Shown: piece after piece, positions 1 to 9,756 of the stretch | Numbering within the stretch: the stretch's first letter is position 1 | Layout of the letters: the number at the start of each line of letters is the position of its first letter | Assembly (NCBI RefSeq): GCF_020623625.1 | Contig: NC_060201.1 | Coordinates: 1,054,001-1,118,000, forward strand | Direction: 5' to 3' | Origin: Saccharomycodes ludwigii | Taxonomy: Eukaryota; Ascomycota; Saccharomycetes; Saccharomycodales; Saccharomycodaceae | Length of the DNA: 64,000 nucleotides | Position numbers and translations under genes: made by a program | Notes under the pieces: generated by a model | Databases searched by the model: none | The model's input: the letters and a program-made list of their open reading frames with translations, nothing else | Told to the model about the DNA's origin: nothing

Positions 1-365
1 GTTTTAGGAAAACGGCTAAATTTCCTTTTTCCCGCTTAATCTTTTACTAACTGTGACATAATCATCTATTTATATTTTTGTACGAAGATATTCGAGGATC
101 TATAAGACCGAATGTCCGATTAAAAACATACACACAATTTTTATAGAACGTATTCTTGTCTTTCTTCTACTCGTTCTTTTGTAAAATATTATTGGGTCAA
201 CTTTTTTTTTTTTTTTTTTTTTTTTAACATGCTTTTGCTTAGTTCTATCAATCTTGTCATTTCTTTAAGTCCAAGCAGATTTACAAATCTCAAAACAAAA
301 AAAAAAAACTTAAAAAAAAAAAACATAAAAAAAAAAAAATTAAAAACATCAAATACCAGGAAAGT
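1..365 (+). promoter_or_regulatory. HOG1 upstream region
   Basis: No gene is seen here. The stretch holds a TCCGAT motif at 115-120, a T24 tract at 202-225 and several A-runs at 297-344 directly before the HOG1 start. An ATG at 229 opens a 64-codon frame that runs past the HOG1 ATG in another frame. It would act as an overlapping uORF only if transcripts begin upstream of 229. The poly-T tract probably marks the nucleosome-free promoter. Confidence 0.5.
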
Positions 366-1841
366 ATGGCTACTAAAGAAGAATTCGTTAGAACCCAGAT
401 TTTCGGAACAGTCTTTGAAATAACTAGTAGATATACCAATCTAAACCCTGTTGGTATGGGTGCATTTGGCCTAGTATGCAGCGCTCTAGATACATACACA
501 AACCAACAGGTTGCTATTAAAAAAATCATGAAACCCTTTTCTACAGCTGTATTATCCAAAAGAACATATAGAGAACTAAAATTAATGAAACATTTAAGGC
601 ATGAAAACTTAATATGTTTAGAAGATATTTTTTTAAGTCCCTTGGAAGATATTTATTTTGTTACTGAACTACAAGGCACTGATCTACAAAGATTATTGCA
701 AACCAGACCTTTGGAAAAGCAGTTTGTACAATATTTTTTATACCAAATATTAAGAGGGTTAAAGTACGTTCATTCAGCAGGTGTTATTCACAGAGATTTA
801 AAACCCAGTAATATTCTAATTAATGAAAATTGTGATTTGAAAATATGTGACTTTGGTTTGGCAAGAGTTCAAGATCCTCAAATGACTGGATATGTAAGCA
901 CTAGATATTATAGAGCCCCTGAAATCATGTTGACCTGGCAAAAATATGACATCGAAGTGGATATTTGGAGTGCGGGCTGTATATTCGCTGAAATGATCGA
1001 AGGGAAACCCCTATTCCCCGGCAAAGACCATGTACATCAATTTAGCATTATAACAGAGCTATTGGGCTCTCCACCTACAGACGTCATCAATACAATTTGC
1101 TCCGAAAATACTTTAAAATTTGTCACTTCATTGCCTCACAGAGATCCAATTCCGTTTACTGAAAGGTTTAAAAATATGGAGAACGAAGCTGTTGATTTAT
1201 TGGCCAAAATGCTAGTTTTTGACCCTAAAAGAAGAATTACCGCCACTAAAGCTTTATCGCATCCTTATTTATCTCCATACCATGATCCGACTGATGAACC
1301 TGTTGCAGAACATAAATTTGATTGGCATTTTAATGATGCAGACTTGCCCGTTGATACTTGGCGTGTTATGATGTACTCGGAAATTTTGGATTTCCACCAA
1401 ATGGCCACCGGCAATTCCAACATAATACTCTCTGATGGTGCTGACAGGAACAATATAACGGCAAACGATCAAAATAATGGTGCTAGTATTAACAGTTTTC
1501 AGAATCAAATGATTGTTGATCCTAATGCTGCATTTGACGATCAAGTCGCTGTCGCCACCGCTGCTGCTCAAGCTGCTCAAGCTGCAGCTGCGCTGAATAA
1601 TAATAGTCATGGTAGCACAGCTATTACTCCTTCCATTCCTATTAAAACGACTACTACTGCTGCTGCACCAACTTCATCTCCCATAAACCCACCCATCGCC
1701 GTTAATAATAACAGTAACAATAATGGTCTTCCAACGGTTAAAAACAATGACAACACTTTTCCAGGAAATCCTCCTGTAGATAATAAGACTTTAAACTCTT
1801 ATTCTAAACAAGCCAATAATTTTACAAATGAGTTTCAATAA
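366..1841 (+). CDS. HOG1: Stress-activated MAP kinase Hog1 (p38 family)
   Basis: This is the terminal kinase of the high-osmolarity glycerol pathway, a Ser/Thr kinase activated by Pbs2-type MAPKK that moves from cytosol to nucleus. The 491-residue protein shows a Gly-rich loop at about 30-37, the catalytic Lys at 52 (VAIKK), HRDLKPSN at 142-149, DFG at 162-164 and the p38/Hog1-type activation motif TGY at 174-176, at the same numbering as S. cerevisiae Hog1. The kinase domain ends near residue 320. The C-terminal part is an Ala/Asn/Thr-rich tail longer than the S. cerevisiae one. The ATG at 366 starts immediately at the conserved N-terminus. The next gene, YCF1, is convergent. Identification is firm from the domain order, the TGY motif and the synteny. 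Confidence 0.97.
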   Translation: MATKEEFVRTQIFGTVFEITSRYTNLNPVGMGAFGLVCSALDTYTNQQVAIKKIMKPFSTAVLSKRTYRELKLMKHLRHENLICLEDIFLSPLEDIYFVTELQGTDLQRLLQTRPLEKQFVQYFLYQILRGLKYVHSAGVIHRDLKPSNILINENCDLKICDFGLARVQDPQMTGYVSTRYYRAPEIMLTWQKYDIEVDIWSAGCIFAEMIEGKPLFPGKDHVHQFSIITELLGSPPTDVINTICSENTLKFVTSLPHRDPIPFTERFKNMENEAVDLLAKMLVFDPKRRITATKALSHPYLSPYHDPTDEPVAEHKFDWHFNDADLPVDTWRVMMYSEILDFHQMATGNSNIILSDGADRNNITANDQNNGASINSFQNQMIVDPNAAFDDQVAVATAAAQAAQAAAALNNNSHGSTAITPSIPIKTTTTAAAPTSSPINPPIAVNNNSNNNGLPTVKNNDNTFPGNPPVDNKTLNSYSKQANNFTNEFQ

Positions 1842-2385
1842 ATAACCTTTATATACTTTATATAACTTTTAAATTCTATTATATATGTATATTGGGGGGG
1901 GGGTTGTAGCCAATAGAATAATCGATAAATTTTGCAAATTTTTTTTTTTTTCGTTTTTTTTTTCTTCCTTTTGAAACAAAAAAATTATATCACATATAGT
2001 AACTATGCAGGGCCATGCATATATTTATAATATTGCCAGTTTCTGCCAGAATAATAAGCCCATAAATTGCATACAAATACCCTGCTATTTCTGCCACGGC
2101 AGCTGATTCTCTATTGCTGCAAATGGCCAATTAATCCAATTTAGAATTTAAAATTTTATTTTCGTTTTTACGATTGTGATACATCCGACATTTATTAGAT
2201 AATTGCGTGATCATGATGAATACAAAGGGAAAATTCTTTTAAACATATAGATAGCATATGGTATATAGATCAATATATAATTAATTTTTTTTTAAATTAC
2301 TAAATAAATAAATAAATAAACAAAAAAAACAAAAAAAAAAAAACAAAAAAAAAAACAAAAAGAATAATAACAAATTATAAAGGAA
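1842..2385. other. Convergent HOG1-YCF1 intergenic region
   Basis: No ORF of note. It contains a short G-run at about 1895, mixed A/T tracts, and at about 2005-2140 a patch with more GC and complexity than its surroundings. The patch includes two copies of TTTCTGCCA and the inverted pair CTGCC-AC-GGCAG at about 2091. A 3' UTR structure or small RNA is possible but unproven. Confidence 0.4.
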
Positions 2386-5300
2386 TCATGCTGTTGCCAA
2401 ACCTGCTTCCTTACACAACCCATAAAATATTGTGGATTTGTCCTTCAATAAGTTGTCTGGTGAATCAAATTCTGCAACTTTGCCCTGCTCCAAAACAATT
2501 ATACGATCGCTATCCATAATCGTATTCAATCTATGAGCAATAGTTAAAATGGTTCTGTCTTTAAATGCAGTTCTAATCGTCTCCTGTAAAACTTGATCAG
2601 TTTCCACATCAACCGCTGCAGTAGCTTCATCTAGAACCAATACTTTAGATGGAATTAACAAAGCACGTGCCAAACACATTAATTGTCTTTGACCAACCGA
2701 CAAGTTACCACCGCCCTCGCTTAATTCACTATCCAATCCTCCAAGTGTTTCAACATGTTGCTTTAAGTGGCTTAGTTCCAAAGCTTCCCAGATTTGTTCA
2801 TCACTGTACAGGCCAGTTGGATCGATATTTTCCCTAATCGAGCCTTCAAAAACTTGAGAGTCTTGTGGAATAATTGATAGCTTATGTCTTAAATCTGCCA
2901 ATCCAATGGTACTCGTGTTTATACCGTCAATTTCAATATGTCCGCTGCTCGCTTCAATGATTCTAAATAATGCCAAAGTTAGCGATGACTTCCCCGCGCC
3001 TGTTCTACCAACAATACCTATCTTTTCCCTTGACTCGATACTCAAATTGATGTCGTGCAAAACTAGTGGCAACTCTGGCCTATAACGTGTAGAATAATCA
3101 ACAAATTTAATCTCACCTTTATCTGGCCAGCTTTCTGGAGGCCTGTGGCCTGGGATTATGGCTGGTGCTTCAGATTTCAAATTGGCATACTCTTTAACTC
3201 TTTCCACGGAAACAATATTGGATTCAACCTCCACAGACATCCTAACAATCCAGTTTAAACTTTGGGTAATCTGCAATGCATAGCTTAAACTTAAACCAAT
3301 AGCACCTGCACTTAAAGTACCCTGTCTTAACCTGAAAACCGATAACATGGCAGCACAAAAAATAATGAACGAACCAATGGTTTCTAACCTAAAGGCTAGC
3401 CAACGATTGGCATTAATACTTGGATAGTACGCACTCATGTTGTTATCAATAAAGCATCTGTTTAAATGAATAAATCTTGTTTGCTGACCATAGCCCCTGA
3501 TTGTGGTAATACCCCCCAATGTTTCTTGGAAATGAGCATATACTGGCGATCTGGTAACTGAGTCCAAACGACGCAATTCTCTAGAAGTCCTTAGATAATA
3601 CTGTTGATAATAGATGTACAACATGCCGATTGGAATAACAAAAAAGATAAATTGCCATGTAGTAAAACATATAACCAAAATTGTAAAGGAAACTTTAATT
3701 GAATTGTTGAAAAATTGAGAAAAAGACCGGCCCAATACCTCATCAATCTTATAAATGTCATTAGAAAATCTGTTTAAAATTCTACCAATAGGTGTGGTTT
3801 CAAAAAAACTCATCGGTGCTCTTAGAACACTGGCAGCCATTCTATCATGTAAAATCCTAGAACCACTAATAGTGCAGAAAATCCATAAAATAATAACACT
3901 AGCCAAAGTTGCTAAAGCAGACCCAATACCGAAGGAAAAATAAATACCTAAATACTTGCTAATGTTAGGGTTGTAACCTAATCTCGTGTTAACTTCAGAC
4001 CAATGCTTCAACCAAAAATTACCAGCAACGGATAATACCATATTTAAGATAAGAAAAATAATAAAAACAACAACAAATTTAGGATTACACGAACGAGCAT
4101 ACTCAAAGTAAATATCCCATTTAACTTTACCTTGTTCACGGTGTTCCCTTCTGGAAACATCAACATCACCACCGTCTTCACCGGATGGGAAAAATCCAAT
4201 ACTGCGCAGTGTTTCATCAGAAGCTTTCCGTAAACTGCTAGCATAAAAATCTTCATCAGTGTCAGATAAATCGCCAGTAACCAATTCTTTCAAATCAACT
4301 TTAGAGTCACCCTCATTTTCTTTTTTCCTATTGCCGAACTCTTCAATCAATTTAGCCAAAGCACTATTTTCGTTCCCAGTTTTCAAAATACTCTCGTATG
4401 AACCATGCTCAACAATTTGTCCTCCTTCCAACAAACTAATACAATCCGCGATCAGTAATACCGATATTTTGTTCGTGACTAAAACTCTAGTTTTGGAGTG
4501 TAAAAGACCGTTTGGTCCCAATACATGTTCCACCAAATGTTTAGAAACATGTTCATCCACAGCAGCTAACGGATCGTCTAATAAGTAAACATCTGCTCTC
4601 GCATACACAGCTCTAGCTAAAGATAAACGCGCTTTTTGACCACCACTTAATGAAATACCCTTTTCGCCAACAATGGTCTGATCTCCCTTTGATAATCCTG
4701 CAAAATCAATGGTCAAAGCACACGCTTTAATGGTCTTTTCATAAAAATCTGGATCATATTTGTGACCAAATAAAATGTTTTCCTTTACTGTGCCGTTCAT
4801 AATCCAGGCTAATTGAGATACATAAGCCACATTACCATGAACAATCGCTTCACCTTGTACTCGGTATAAATCGCCCAAGATAGATTTAATCAAAGCCGTT
4901 TTACCAGCACCAACTTTACCTACCACACAATTTAGTTGACCCTTGCGAGCCTCGAAATTAATATTAGATAGGGCAATCTTGTATTCCGGTTTACGTTTCC
5001 ATAAGAAGGTAGCGTCAGATAATTTCACAGAAACATCTCCCACTTTTGTGACCGATGGTTCATGTTTTACAGCATCCTTTTGTAATTCTTCATTGTTTAA
5101 AAATTTAGACAATCTGTTTACAGAGATCGAGGCTTCAACGAAAGAAGTGATTGCCATTGGAACAACAGCCAAGGGGAAAGCTAACAAATTGAATAAAGCC
5201 AAAGCGGGGAAAACCAAATCAGTAGTCAATGGCTTACCATTGTTAGTCAAAACGAAAGTTGCAAAAGTGGAGCACGAAACTAAAAATGGAACTATATTGA

Positions 5301-6936
5301 ATTGGAAGTTGGAAATCGCTTGAACAACACCAATCTTTTTCAAGTTTCTTAATTCTTTATCATTTCGAACATGATCTAGTTTTGCCTTGTATGGAATTTC
5401 CCAAGCGTAGAGTTTTAGAGATTTAATGTTGTTTAGAATTTCACTAGTGATCCTGGTTCTTTCATCCTTGTTTTTCATTTGAGTTTTTTGCAATGTCTTT
5501 TGCTTACGAACAATAATAGAGTTTAATGGAATCATAATAAGCATAATCAGAACACCCACCCACATACAATTGCCTAGTAATTTATAAAGAGAAATCAAAC
5601 ACAAAATAATTTGAAAAGGACCAGACCAAATAATATGGCCCCATTGATTTAGATCTTGTAATCTTTGAACATCAACACTCATTAGATTTACAATATCTCC
5701 TGTAGATGACATATCACTGGCTTCATTCGACAAGTTCAACGCTTTTTGATATACAATCGATGTCAAGCCACTCTTAATATTCATACCAGTATCATATGAA
5801 GTTAAGAAGTATTGGTGCAAAATACATGTTTGAATAAAACCAACCAAGAACATACTAATGGCTAAAATGAAACCTTTCACAATTGGGTAATTTTCAGGAT
5901 CATTTCCTTCATTTTTGTTTTGATTATAGTCCGTTACAAACTTAATCAACAACCTTAATAATTGAGGTTGAGTAAATGATAGAATGTCATAAACAATTTT
6001 AAAAGATGCGCCCAAAACAATTTTAGGCCAAAATTCTCGAAATAGGGATAAAGCCAACGACACAGTAGGGTTTTTATTCATGATACTGGACATTTTATTT
6101 GAAATTTCAGCACTACCAAAAGAATTAGGCAACTTATACAAGTCATCCTCACTTAAAAACTTTTCATAGCCGGTCTTCATCAGTCCAGTCATCCAAGAAA
6201 AGGAAATTTTAGAAAAAATATTGGCCTCATCATATGGACTTTTCTTTTTTTTCAAATATTCCTGTTGCATTAGATTTTGATAGGGCAAGGTTGGTTTTCT
6301 TGGCAACCATTCTAGAAGCAATATAAAAAAGGCATTGGTAGTTTCAAAAATCCTTAAAACCATGAAATTTTTGCTGTCATTAAACCAGTACCCCTCATAA
6401 TCATATCTGATATAAATATGGAGCAGCAAAGAGGCTTGGAAAAACGTTTCGAAGAGCCAATAGAATAACAACACTCCATTTGATAGCTTACTCTTGTTGT
6501 ATTCAATCCAATGTAGATTCAAAGCCACGAGTAATGATAACAAAGTTAAAATTTCCTGGAGCATAAAATCAAGGGAATTGTTATTTCTAATAATAATTAC
6601 GTTAATACCAATGAAAACAAACTGTATCAATATTAAAGTAATTCTACTAAAGATCAACCAGTTTCTCCTGTATTTATATATATTTTTGCTTTTATTCAAT
6701 TGAGAAGTTTGATATGACCCTACGATAATCATTAATAGTGCAGACAAAATTAACAACAAATTATTAAAGCACAATGTGAAATCACCATATTTATTGGAGA
6801 TTGGCCCAAATTTTTCACCATTGCCGCATAAACAAAGTTTTACATGTGATAGATTATCTTGAGGATTAGATATTAAAGTATTATTATTGGTTGCTCCAGA
6901 AATATAAAACCTTTGGAGATTAAATGGAAGAGTCAT
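2386..6936 (-). CDS. YCF1: Vacuolar glutathione-conjugate ABC transporter Ycf1 (ABCC/MRP)
   Basis: This is a full-length ABCC transporter that in yeast pumps glutathione conjugates, including Cd-(GS)2, into the vacuole. At 1516 residues it matches the family length. Visible parts in order: an N-terminal TMD0 membrane bundle, the first membrane domain, NBD1 with Walker A GKVGAGKT near residue 670 and signature LSGGQ followed by LLDDP, a regulatory linker, the second membrane domain, and NBD2 with Walker A GRTGAGKSS near 1310 and signature LSVGQ followed by LDEATAAVD. The linker carries RKASDETLRSIGF near residue 908, corresponding to the phosphorylated Ser908/Thr911 region of S. cerevisiae Ycf1, and the following EHREQGKVKW is Ycf1-like. 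It shares a 747-bp divergent promoter with RGP1. Paralogues such as Bpt1 are less likely given linker and synteny. Confidence 0.95.
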   Translation of the reverse strand: MTLPFNLQRFYISGATNNNTLISNPQDNLSHVKLCLCGNGEKFGPISNKYGDFTLCFNNLLLILSALLMIIVGSYQTSQLNKSKNIYKYRRNWLIFSRITLILIQFVFIGINVIIIRNNNSLDFMLQEILTLLSLLVALNLHWIEYNKSKLSNGVLLFYWLFETFFQASLLLHIYIRYDYEGYWFNDSKNFMVLRIFETTNAFFILLLEWLPRKPTLPYQNLMQQEYLKKKKSPYDEANIFSKISFSWMTGLMKTGYEKFLSEDDLYKLPNSFGSAEISNKMSSIMNKNPTVSLALSLFREFWPKIVLGASFKIVYDILSFTQPQLLRLLIKFVTDYNQNKNEGNDPENYPIVKGFILAISMFLVGFIQTCILHQYFLTSYDTGMNIKSGLTSIVYQKALNLSNEASDMSSTGDIVNLMSVDVQRLQDLNQWGHIIWSGPFQIILCLISLYKLLGNCMWVGVLIMLIMIPLNSIIVRKQKTLQKTQMKNKDERTRITSEILNNIKSLKLYAWEIPYKAKLDHVRNDKELRNLKKIGVVQAISNFQFNIVPFLVSCSTFATFVLTNNGKPLTTDLVFPALALFNLLAFPLAVVPMAITSFVEASISVNRLSKFLNNEELQKDAVKHEPSVTKVGDVSVKLSDATFLWKRKPEYKIALSNINFEARKGQLNCVVGKVGAGKTALIKSILGDLYRVQGEAIVHGNVAYVSQLAWIMNGTVKENILFGHKYDPDFYEKTIKACALTIDFAGLSKGDQTIVGEKGISLSGGQKARLSLARAVYARADVYLLDDPLAAVDEHVSKHLVEHVLGPNGLLHSKTRVLVTNKISVLLIADCISLLEGGQIVEHGSYESILKTGNENSALAKLIEEFGNRKKENEGDSKVDLKELVTGDLSDTDEDFYASSLRKASDETLRSIGFFPSGEDGGDVDVSRREHREQGKVKWDIYFEYARSCNPKFVVVFIIFLILNMVLSVAGNFWLKHWSEVNTRLGYNPNISKYLGIYFSFGIGSALATLASVIILWIFCTISGSRILHDRMAASVLRAPMSFFETTPIGRILNRFSNDIYKIDEVLGRSFSQFFNNSIKVSFTILVICFTTWQFIFFVIPIGMLYIYYQQYYLRTSRELRRLDSVTRSPVYAHFQETLGGITTIRGYGQQTRFIHLNRCFIDNNMSAYYPSINANRWLAFRLETIGSFIIFCAAMLSVFRLRQGTLSAGAIGLSLSYALQITQSLNWIVRMSVEVESNIVSVERVKEYANLKSEAPAIIPGHRPPESWPDKGEIKFVDYSTRYRPELPLVLHDINLSIESREKIGIVGRTGAGKSSLTLALFRIIEASSGHIEIDGINTSTIGLADLRHKLSIIPQDSQVFEGSIRENIDPTGLYSDEQIWEALELSHLKQHVETLGGLDSELSEGGGNLSVGQRQLMCLARALLIPSKVLVLDEATAAVDVETDQVLQETIRTAFKDRTILTIAHRLNTIMDSDRIIVLEQGKVAEFDSPDNLLKDKSTIFYGLCKEAGLATA

Positions 6937-7221
6937 ATTTTGTTCCCTCTGGATTATCTCTTGATATTATTTTTTTTTTTTTTTGGGGGGAGGAGGGGGC
7001 AAGGAAGAGTTTTGTATGATTTATTTTCTTTGGTTGCTAATATTAATTAATAAGATACTATAAGTAGTAGAGATGAATGAATTAAAAAAAATATTCGGTA
7101 GGATAATATTGTTGTTGGCGAGATAAATCCCAACTTGATTGAATTCCAAGGGAGCGGCGAAAGGAATAAAAAAAAAAAAAAAAGTATTAGTAATCAATGA
7201 AAATTATAATTAATTATTATT

Positions 7222-7269
<48 letters not shown>

Positions 7270-7683
7270 TGTCCGCGGATTTTATGATTGCACGTTTTCG
7301 GCTTTAGATATTATTTAGAAATTATCCGAATACAACATAATCCGAAAATATAATTTTGCTGTTCAAAGTCGGACACAATTATTGAATGTAATTTTATACG
7401 AAATCAAATATTGAATTTTGTTGTACTTTTCAATTTTTACCTCCACGAAACCAAAAAAAAAAAAAAAAGATAATATAATTGCCTTGAATGAAAATTTCAA
7501 TTATTTTCAAAATTTATATTAAAAGTTTAATCAATTTTGCAATTCCTTCTATAGCTTTAACTTCGAATAGTTTACCTGCAAAAGAAGAATATTATTCATC
7601 TAAGGGTTTAGAATTTCAAAATTTCATTTAAATAACAACACAAAGAAAAGGTGTTTACCAAAGGGGGGAAAAAAAAAAAATAA
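6937..7683. promoter_or_regulatory. Divergent YCF1-RGP1 promoter with A39 tract and TCCGA motifs
   Basis: The 747 bp hold no gene. An uninterrupted A39 tract lies at 7226-7264. Beside it, within about 110 bp, sit GTCCGCGGA (7271), TCCGAA at 7325 and 7341 and TCGGACA at 7369, i.e. several copies of a TCCGA-type motif seen in other promoters of this window. A cluster of zinc-cluster-factor half-sites (CGG) next to a nucleosome-excluding tract is the simplest reading. Confidence 0.5.
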
Positions 7684-9465
7684 ATGAATCAGCATAGAAT
7701 TGAAAGTTTCTTAATACAAGAAAACTTGTTATTAGATATTCTTTTTGAATCTGCCACATTTTACAATGGTGATAATATCAGACTAGTACTACGACTAAAA
7801 CATTTAGGTACTAAGAATAAATTAGACCTATTAAAAGATGAATATGCAAACATAACAAACGAAATAAATGAGTTAAAAAAGCAAGATTCTAAAGGTCAAT
7901 TTATTGATATTGACGACAATAACGATATTAAAATGACAGAAGGAGGAGAAAAAGAAAAAAGTAGCTTTAATAGTGATAGCTTTTCTTTAAGTTCATTTAT
8001 AACGTCCAGGTTTAAAGATAGCAATAAATTAGAAGAGAATTGGAAAACTTTGATCACTAAAAAAAGAGATATTGGGATGAAATTAAAATATCATCAACCC
8101 CTAAATTTATTTTCTTGTAATTGTTCTTTAACTGGCTTTTTTAAATATGATAAAGAACTTTTAAATTCTTCAAAATTTGACGAAATATCGATATTACCAG
8201 ATTCATTTATGCAAACCGAATCTGCTGATTCTTTGTATGGATCAATACCACTATTTTTAATTCCTCAATCATTAATATTCACAGAATATAATTTAGAACC
8301 CGAACAAATTTTAACTTACAAAATCAAATCTCCTAAAAAGTTGCCAACCGACTTACCACCTACATATCAACAAAACGGAACTTTTAACATTGAGTATAAC
8401 TTTAATTTTGATGTGATGATTCAACATAACAATTGTTTACCGGAAAAGTTTAATTATTCAGTACCAATTGTAATTTATCCATTTCTGGATAAACAAGGAC
8501 GACAGCCAGTTTCAAAATTAGATAATAAGATGGTGATTTTTGAACCTTTTACGGTTAGAAGGATCGATGATCTATCAGATTATTCAAATACATTGAGATC
8601 TAGAAGGAGAAGTAGTTTAGGTAGTATTGACCTTACAACAGGCAAAACCCCCGATGGAACCCGCAGAAATTCATTGCTCTTATCCAATAACGGCGCATCT
8701 TTCAATGAAGATTTGATGAACTTGAAAAATAAATTTAAAGCATTAGCAGAACAGTTAGAAATTGGGGAACAAAGTAATGAAGATGTATTAGTATCCGAAC
8801 TTTTCGAATACCAAAAAAATGATTTTTTTTTAAAACATCGCCACAAGCCATTAAATGATATGGCAAATGAGTCAGTAAGAGGTAATATTAGATACATTTT
8901 TGAAAACAACTCCATTATTGAGTCCTTTAATAGTGCAAGTTCAATTTTTAAAAAAGAATTCATTATTAACCGTAATGCTGTTCCTTTAATCAAAATTCGC
9001 TTGAATAAAATATGTTTTAGCACTACAGACGACATTGATGTTACTCTAACATTTTTGGATAACCCCAACTTTAAGCCTACCTCCGTGTTATCAACTTTAG
9101 AATCTTTTGAAATCCTAAACCCTAACTTTGCATTATCTCCACCAAATGACCAAGAAACTCCTAATGGTTTTACCTGTTTTGAAATTCATTCAATTTTGTT
9201 TGATCAATCTGATTCATTATCATTAAAGATTATTCCCTACGCATCTACTGTTTCTAATTTAATAGCACCTCAATTTAAGACAAACTTCTTTCAACTCAAG
9301 TATATGCTCAAATTTAAAATTGTTTTAGTCAATAAAGACACAAAATTATTACAACCGTTAATTGATAGTGATGATAGAAATGGAACAATATTAAGCTGTT
9401 TGAAGAATTTAGAGGGCCAAGAATTTTCATTCTACATACCTATTTTAATTCTACCATCTTATTGA
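7684..9465 (+). CDS. RGP1: Rgp1, subunit of the Ric1-Rgp1 guanine nucleotide exchange factor for Ypt6
   Basis: In yeast, Rgp1 pairs with Ric1 to activate the Rab GTPase Ypt6 at the Golgi for retrograde traffic from endosomes. This 593-residue protein starts IESFLIQENLLLDILFES and continues with an arrestin-like beta-rich Rgp1 domain. A second conserved segment near residues 430-590 ends FYIPILILPSY. A hydrophilic Ser/Arg-rich stretch (about 300-345) is probably unstructured. The length is a little below the roughly 660 residues of S. cerevisiae Rgp1. The call rests on the N-terminal pattern plus its position between YCF1 and HPR1 orthologues, as in S. cerevisiae YDR137W. The sequence is divergent, so synteny carries real weight. 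Confidence 0.85.
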   Translation: MNQHRIESFLIQENLLLDILFESATFYNGDNIRLVLRLKHLGTKNKLDLLKDEYANITNEINELKKQDSKGQFIDIDDNNDIKMTEGGEKEKSSFNSDSFSLSSFITSRFKDSNKLEENWKTLITKKRDIGMKLKYHQPLNLFSCNCSLTGFFKYDKELLNSSKFDEISILPDSFMQTESADSLYGSIPLFLIPQSLIFTEYNLEPEQILTYKIKSPKKLPTDLPPTYQQNGTFNIEYNFNFDVMIQHNNCLPEKFNYSVPIVIYPFLDKQGRQPVSKLDNKMVIFEPFTVRRIDDLSDYSNTLRSRRRSSLGSIDLTTGKTPDGTRRNSLLLSNNGASFNEDLMNLKNKFKALAEQLEIGEQSNEDVLVSELFEYQKNDFFLKHRHKPLNDMANESVRGNIRYIFENNSIIESFNSASSIFKKEFIINRNAVPLIKIRLNKICFSTTDDIDVTLTFLDNPNFKPTSVLSTLESFEILNPNFALSPPNDQETPNGFTCFEIHSILFDQSDSLSLKIIPYASTVSNLIAPQFKTNFFQLKYMLKFKIVLVNKDTKLLQPLIDSDDRNGTILSCLKNLEGQEFSFYIPILILPSY

Positions 9466-9483
9466 GACATATGTGTTTAAAAA

Positions 9484-9488
<5 letters not shown>

Positions 9489-9514
<26 letters not shown>
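9489..9514. repeat. (TA)n microsatellite in convergent RGP1-AVL9 spacer
   Basis: A 26-bp perfect TA dinucleotide run just after the RGP1 stop. The 291-bp spacer (9466-9756) otherwise shows only AT-rich 3' UTR-like sequence for two convergent genes. Confidence 0.8.
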
Positions 9515-9756
9515 CATGCATCTATATATATGACTTAATGCTGATATAATTATTTATCTGAAGAAAAGTATACAGTTAAAAACACCGACTATAACAGACT
9601 AAAGGTGACTCTGCATTTTTATTCTTATTGTTAATTATATGGCTATAAAAATACAAATATTACTATACAAACATTGAAAACCGAACACATTTTTTGAATA
9701 AAATGATATATTCCTTCTATTATTATTAAGTATTGATTTTATTTTTATTAATATAT

